Assembly: GCA_964617145.1 (NCBI GenBank)
Contig: CAZTVN010000042.1
Location: 1-10,951 of the forward strand
DNA length: 10,951 bases
From: CAZTVN01 sp964617145
GTDB lineage: Bacteria; Patescibacteriota; Gracilibacteria; UBA1369; JACRIC01
Reading direction: 5' to 3'
Numbering within the stretch: the stretch's first letter is position 1; the number at the start of each line of letters is the position of its first letter. The notes beneath the pieces are model-generated. The model worked only from the letters and a program-made list of their open reading frames with translations, was not told the origin of the DNA and made no database searches. Below, piece after piece: positions 7,404-10,951 of the stretch. A program made the translations under genes and the position numbers.

Positions 7404-8660
7404 TTATGTTCCTTCCTGCCAGCTATTCAAATATTTGACCTGTTCCAAAGTCAATGTATCAATCTTAACATTCATAGTATCCAGTTGTAATTTTGAAATA
7501 TAATCATCGATTTCGCAGGGAAGCGCATAGACTTGTGACTTCAGTTTTCCACGAAATTTTACTAAATATTCACAAGCAAGTGCCTGTCCGCAAAAAGAAA
7601 GAGACATCACTTCACTCGGATGTCCTTCAGCAACAGCAAGGTTTACGAGTCGACCCTCACCAGCAAGATAAACATAATGGCCATTTGAAAACATGTATTC
7701 ATCAAAGTACGGTCTGACACGGCGAACGGATTTAACCGCAGATTTAAGTCCAGCGATATCAATCTCAGCATCAAAATGTCCAGAATTTGCCAAAAGAGAA
7801 CCGCTCTTCATAGCACGGATATGGGAAACGGTAATGACGTGCTTATTCCCCGTAACCGTGACAAAAATATCACCAATCTTGCACGCTTCTTTCATGGGAA
7901 GTACTCGATAACCATCGTGTACAGCCTGAAGTGCGCGAAAAGCATCAACTTCGCAGACAACCACATTTGAGCCAAGACCACAAGCACGCATAGAGACTCC
8001 TTTTCCACACGACCCATATCCAACAACAACTACGGTTTTTCCGGCAAAAAGTACATTCGAAGCACGCAAAATTCCATCAATGGTTGATTGACCGGTTCCA
8101 TAGTAATTATCCATAAGATGTTTTGTTTTATTATCGTTAACAGCGATCATCGGATATTTCAGCGCGGCATCTCTCTCCATGGATTTTAAACGGATAATAC
8201 CGGTTGTTGTTTCTTCACAACCGCCAATGATCTGTGGAATCAATTTTTTATGCTTCGTGTGAATTTCAGAAACTAAGTCACAACCATCATCGATCGTGAT
8301 ATGTGGCTTAAAATCAATAACTTTATTGAGATAGCGATAGTAATCTTTATGCGTCTCACCTTTGTAAGCATAAACATGCACTCCTTCTGCAGCAAGTGCC
8401 GCAGCAACATCATCCTGAGTGGAAAGAGGATTACAGCCCGTGATAGAGATTTGAGCACCGCCGGCAATAAGGGTACTCACCAAAACCGCGGTTTCTTTCG
8501 TGACATGAAGAGCCATACCGATACGAATACCTTTAAAAGGCTTTTCTTTAACAAAACGTTCGCGAACTTTCGCAAGAGCGCCCATATTGCGTTCAGCGAC
8601 TTCAAGATTCATTTTTCCCTGAGAAGCAAGTTTAATATCTTTGACTTCGTAAGATGACAT
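7404..8660 (-). CDS. ahcY: adenosylhomocysteinase (S-adenosyl-L-homocysteine hydrolase), short archaeal/Thermotoga type
   Basis: A 418-residue cytosolic NAD-dependent enzyme that splits S-adenosylhomocysteine into adenosine and homocysteine, relieving product inhibition of methyltransferases. Active-site residues are in place: H52 in LHVTKETAVL, D124/D125 in TIDDGCDL, E149/E150 in CEETTTG, K180 and D184 in NDNKTKHLMDN, and H295 in NSGHFDAEID. The NAD-binding motif is VGYGSCGKG (213-221), followed by E237/D239 in VCEVDA. It is shorter than most bacterial AhcY proteins and ends in LNSWQEGT, not the KPxHYRY tail that reaches into the neighbouring subunit in the human-type enzyme. This agrees with the archaeal/Thermotoga-type group, whose members may use NAD differently. 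It directly follows metK (37-base gap) and precedes the epimerase gene. No Shine-Dalgarno is seen. The assignment is firm. Confidence 0.97.
   Translation of the reverse strand: MSSYEVKDIKLASQGKMNLEVAERNMGALAKVRERFVKEKPFKGIRIGMALHVTKETAVLVSTLIAGGAQISITGCNPLSTQDDVAAALAAEGVHVYAYKGETHKDYYRYLNKVIDFKPHITIDDGCDLVSEIHTKHKKLIPQIIGGCEETTTGIIRLKSMERDAALKYPMIAVNDNKTKHLMDNYYGTGQSTIDGILRASNVLFAGKTVVVVGYGSCGKGVSMRACGLGSNVVVCEVDAFRALQAVHDGYRVLPMKEACKIGDIFVTVTGNKHVITVSHIRAMKSGSLLANSGHFDAEIDIAGLKSAVKSVRRVRPYFDEYMFSNGHYVYLAGEGRLVNLAVAEGHPSEVMSLSFCGQALACEYLVKFRGKLKSQVYALPCEIDDYISKLQLDTMNVKIDTLTLEQVKYLNSWQEGT
7409..7417 (-). promoter_or_regulatory. possible ribosome binding site of the GalE-like gene
   Basis: The minus strand reads AGGAAGGAA within the last codons of ahcY, leaving 10 bases before the ATG at 7398. 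The motif is strong but the spacing is longer than the usual 5-9 bases, and the sequence is also simply coding for the end of AhcY (Gln-Glu-Gly). Confidence 0.4.
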
Positions 8661-8697
8661 AGTATGAGACTTTAAAATTGTAAAATAAGAAAAAAAT

Positions 8698-9864
8698 CTA
8701 TAGATCGGTTACTGCTTTGCGAAGAGTTTCAGCTTGATCAGTTTTCTCCCATGTGAAAGTTTCAAGATCAACAGTGCGACCAAAGTGTCCATAACATGCG
8801 GTTTTTTTATAAATAGGACGACGAAGGTTAAGTAATTGAATAATAGAAGCCGGGCGAAAATCAAAATGCTGTTGAACAAGTTCGGCAATTTTTTCATCAT
8901 CGATCTTTCCTGTTCCAAAAGTGTTGACATAAATCGAAACAGGCTGCGCCACACCGATAGCATAAGCGACTTGCAGTTCACATTTTGAAGCAAGCCCTGA
9001 TGCTACGATATTTTTCGCGACATATCTGGCCATATAAGCGGCACTTCTATCGACTTTGGAAGGATCTTTCCCTGAAAAAGCGCCACCACCATGACGACCA
9101 AGTCCTCCGTAAGTATCCACGATAATTTTACGGCCAGTAAGGCCTGCATCTCCAGGAGGACCTCCAATAATAAATTTTCCTGTAGGATTTACATGAAACA
9201 CGGTGTGCTCATCAATCAAATCTCCACAGACGGGTTTAATAACATGTTCGATAATATCTTTTTTTATTTGATCATGTAAAGCGCTCGGATTATGTTGAGT
9301 AGAAATAACAACGGTATCAACTCGAACAGGTTTCTCCTTTTGATATTCAACCGTAACTTGACTTTTGCCGTCAGGGCGAAGGTATGTAAGTCCGTTCGTG
9401 CGACGAACTTCTGCTAAACGTCGAGTTAATTTATGAGCCAAGACAATGGGCATGGGCATAAGTTCAGGAGTTTCATCTACCGCATATCCAAACATCATTC
9501 CCTGATCTCCAGCACCTTGCTCTTTATGAAGACCGTCATCCTCATTAACACCTTGAGCAATATCAGGACTTTGTTCATCAATAGAAGTCAAAACAGCACA
9601 TGACTTGTGATCGAAGCCATAAGTGCCATCATTATAACCAATGTCATAAATAGTTTGCCGAGCGATTTTAGGAATATCCACATACGTTTTTGTAGTAATT
9701 TCACCAGCTATCAGCACAAGACCTGTAGTAACGAGCGTCTCACAGGCAACACGGGCAAAAGGGTCAAGGGAGTAGATAGCATCTAAAACAGAATCAGAAA
9801 TCTGATCCGCAATTTTATCGGGATGTCCCTCAGTAACGGATTCAGAGGTAATAAATTGTTTCAT
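8698..9864 (-). CDS. metK: S-adenosylmethionine synthetase (methionine adenosyltransferase)
   Basis: A 388-residue cytosolic enzyme of normal length that makes SAM from methionine and ATP, releasing phosphate and pyrophosphate. It carries SVTEGHPDKIAD (9-20) with catalytic H14 and metal ligand D16, the first family signature GAGDQGMMFGYA (117-128), and the second, the P-loop-like GGGAFSGKD (259-267). Further conserved stretches are PTGKFIIGGPPGDAGLTGRK (227-246) and LNLRRPIY. Nothing essential is missing. It lies 34 bases after the UXS-type gene and 37 bases before ahcY; both gaps are too small for a SAM or SAH riboswitch, so expression must follow the upstream promoter or a very compact internal one. 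The leader has no Shine-Dalgarno. Its presence in a glycan gene run is unusual, since metK usually stands alone or with other methionine-cycle genes. Confidence 0.98.
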   Translation of the reverse strand: MKQFITSESVTEGHPDKIADQISDSVLDAIYSLDPFARVACETLVTTGLVLIAGEITTKTYVDIPKIARQTIYDIGYNDGTYGFDHKSCAVLTSIDEQSPDIAQGVNEDDGLHKEQGAGDQGMMFGYAVDETPELMPMPIVLAHKLTRRLAEVRRTNGLTYLRPDGKSQVTVEYQKEKPVRVDTVVISTQHNPSALHDQIKKDIIEHVIKPVCGDLIDEHTVFHVNPTGKFIIGGPPGDAGLTGRKIIVDTYGGLGRHGGGAFSGKDPSKVDRSAAYMARYVAKNIVASGLASKCELQVAYAIGVAQPVSIYVNTFGTGKIDDEKIAELVQQHFDFRPASIIQLLNLRRPIYKKTACYGHFGRTVDLETFTWEKTDQAETLRKAVTDL

Positions 9865-9898
9865 ATGACAGAATAAATAACATAGATAAAAACTATAC

Positions 9899-10828
9899 TT
9901 AATTATTTTTAAACCAATTAATAGTCTTTTGCAAGCCGTCTTTTAAGGAAACAATTGGTTCAAAATGAAGATGTCGACGAGCGAGAGTAATATCTGGTCG
10001 CCGCACCTTTGGATCATTTTCTAAATAGGGTTTGTAAACAAGTTCGCTGTTTGAATTACAGAGTTCGATTATGTTTTTCGAGAGTTCTTTAATTGATACT
10101 TCTTCCGGATTACCCAAATTCACTGGCCCAGAAAAATTTGAAGTCTCCATCATGGCCAAAATTCCAGAAATCATATCGGAAACATAACAAAAAGATCGAG
10201 TTTGATATCCATCGCCATAAATGGTAAGAGGAAAACTAGCAATTGCCTGCGTGATAAAATTTGGAATCACGCGACCATCACGTTTTCGCATTTTTGGACC
10301 ATAGGTATTAAAAACACGCACTATCTTAACGGAAAGTCCATATTTATTGGCATAGTTGGTAACTAAGCTTTCAGCAAAACGTTTCCCTTCATCGTAGCAT
10401 GAGCGAGGTCCAATACAGTTGACATTACCAAAGTAACTCTCTTCTTGGGGATGGACAAGAGGATCGCCATAAATCTCTGAAGTCGAAGTATGAAGAAAAA
10501 TAGATTTGTGGGAAAGAGCAACATCGAGCATATTTCGGGTTCCAAGAGCCGATGCGAACAAGGTTTCAAGAGGAAGATTCTGATAATCAACAGGAGACGC
10601 TGGGCAAGCAAGGTTATAAACCTCGTCAAGAGTGCCATCAATAATGAAAGGGTGAGTAATATCATGTTCAATAAGAGTGAAAGAAGGATGCTTTAAAAAA
10701 GTTTCAATATTTTCGTGAGTTCCAGTTAAAAAATTGTCGACACAAATAACATCATCCCCTTTGGCAAGAAGTGCTTCACAAAGATGACTTCCGATAAAAC
10801 CAGCACCACCACTAACAAGTACCCTCAT
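9899..10828 (-). CDS. UDP-glucuronate decarboxylase (UDP-xylose synthase) type extended SDR
   Basis: A 309-residue extended SDR, like the soluble UXS enzymes of plants and bacteria. It should convert UDP-glucuronate to UDP-xylose and CO2 through a 4-keto intermediate with bound NAD. It shows VSGGAGFIGSHL (5-16), D31 for adenine-ribose binding, the UXS-specific NLACPASPVDYQ (72-83), STSEIYGDPLVHPQ (115-128), and GPRSCYDEGKRFAE (140-153) with catalytic Y145 and K149. RVFNTYGPKMRKRDGRVIPN (171-190) and YGDGYQTRSFCYVSD complete the family pattern. It is probably the first gene of the transcription unit, because a candidate promoter and a possible upstream terminator lie just before it. The leader is U-rich with no Shine-Dalgarno. 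UDP-glucose dehydrogenase, which would make its substrate, is not in the window. A related dTDP- or UDP-sugar dehydratase is the less likely alternative. Confidence 0.93.
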   Translation of the reverse strand: MRVLVSGGAGFIGSHLCEALLAKGDDVICVDNFLTGTHENIETFLKHPSFTLIEHDITHPFIIDGTLDEVYNLACPASPVDYQNLPLETLFASALGTRNMLDVALSHKSIFLHTSTSEIYGDPLVHPQEESYFGNVNCIGPRSCYDEGKRFAESLVTNYANKYGLSVKIVRVFNTYGPKMRKRDGRVIPNFITQAIASFPLTIYGDGYQTRSFCYVSDMISGILAMMETSNFSGPVNLGNPEEVSIKELSKNIIELCNSNSELVYKPYLENDPKVRRPDITLARRHLHFEPIVSLKDGLQKTINWFKNN

Positions 10829-10848
10829 AAAGAAAAAAAAAGAAAACG

Positions 10849-10863
10849 ATGCTATTTTAGCAT
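10849..10863. repeat. perfect inverted repeat overlapping the candidate -10 element
   Basis: ATGCTA, three bases (TTT), then TAGCAT form a perfect 6-base palindrome arm pair. It covers the candidate -10 box, so it could be an operator. On the minus strand it is followed by a T-rich stretch, so a weak hairpin terminator is the alternative. The AT-rich stem makes it weak as RNA. Confidence 0.5.
10854..10862 (-). promoter_or_regulatory. candidate extended -10 promoter element ahead of the UXS-type gene
   Basis: On the minus strand TGCTAAAAT matches the extended -10 pattern TGnTATAAT with one mismatch. The sequence 17 bases upstream (ATAGCG) is a poor -35. Transcription would begin near 10847 and give a leader of about 20 bases to the ATG at 10828. 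It would drive the whole gene run. The call rests on motif match and position only. Confidence 0.4.
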
Positions 10864-10921
10864 AATAAATACAAAACGCTATCTATCGTCTTGTAAGTGC
10901 TCACAAGGAATCAACGGGGGT

Positions 10922-10941
10922 AAAAAAGCGCGCGGGGCTTT
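10922..10941 (-). terminator. possible intrinsic terminator of an upstream off-window gene
   Basis: On the minus strand AAAGC (10941-10937) can pair with GCTTT (10929-10925) across a 7-base GC-rich loop, and the pairing arm runs straight into six T residues (10927-10922). The stem is short (5 pairs), so it is a modest terminator. It would separate a gene beyond the right edge from this operon. Confidence 0.4.
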
Positions 10942-10951
10942 CACTTAAGGA

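Larger units (their letters stand above)
10829..10951. other. non-coding segment at the head of the gene run
   Basis: No reading frame of note lies here on either strand. It holds the possible terminator, the candidate promoter with its palindrome, and a purine tract on the plus strand (10830-10847) that makes the mRNA leader of the UXS-type gene pyrimidine-rich. It is too short for a tRNA plus promoter, and I see no riboswitch-like fold. Confidence 0.6.

Noticed and set aside
8301..8657. 118-codon plus-strand open frame antisense to ahcY
   Set aside because: The opposite strand encodes an unmistakable AhcY; the translation has no family features.
8661..8697. Regulatory RNA or terminator between metK and ahcY
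   Set aside because: Thirty-seven A/T-rich bases with no stable inverted repeat.
9865..9898. SAM or SAH riboswitch before metK
   Set aside because: The gap is only 34 bases, A/T-rich, with no room for the known folds.
1..10951. Alternative genetic code, CRISPR, transposon or defence system
   Set aside because: All genes translate full length with the standard code and keep their catalytic residues; no direct-repeat arrays, transposase or nuclease motifs were seen.

Overview
The window holds eleven protein-coding genes, all on the minus strand, packed almost end to end. It reads from right (about 10830) to left (1). Start and stop codons overlap by 4 bases at three junctions and by 8 bases at a fourth, and the other gaps are 1 to 37 bases. 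This looks like one long polycistronic unit for making a surface glycan. The leftmost gene runs off the edge of the window.

In transcription order the right end has a short non-coding segment (10829-10951). It holds a possible intrinsic terminator of an off-window gene and a candidate extended -10 promoter. Then come a UDP-glucuronate decarboxylase-type SDR enzyme (UDP-xylose formation), S-adenosylmethionine synthetase (metK), S-adenosylhomocysteine hydrolase (ahcY), a GalE-type NDP-sugar epimerase, a short RmlA-type sugar-1-phosphate nucleotidylyltransferase and a membrane-anchored hexapeptide-repeat acyltransferase. After these come a GT4 glycosyltransferase, a second GT4 glycosyltransferase, a class I SAM methyltransferase, a third GT4 glycosyltransferase, and a GtrA-GT2 fusion that resembles polyprenyl-phosphate sugar transferases.

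Together the genes supply activated sugars (UXS, GalE, RmlA types), assemble them (three GT4s), decorate the product (acyltransferase, methyltransferase) and probably move a lipid-linked sugar across the membrane (GtrA-GT2). The striking feature is that the SAM-making and SAH-removing enzymes sit between the sugar-nucleotide genes. With the downstream methyltransferase this suggests a methylated glycan with its own methyl-donor supply. No Ugd, RmlB/C/D, polymerase, flippase or ABC exporter lies in the window, so the pathway must continue elsewhere.

The organism is a bacterium, or less likely an archaeon, of low to moderate GC using the standard code. AhcY is of the short archaeal/Thermotoga type. 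Most starts lack a Shine-Dalgarno sequence. The mix of a short RmlA, GtrA-GT2 and close packing is reminiscent of candidate-phylum (Patescibacteria-like) genomes, but this placement is only a guess. I saw no tRNA, rRNA, CRISPR, transposon or defence system.
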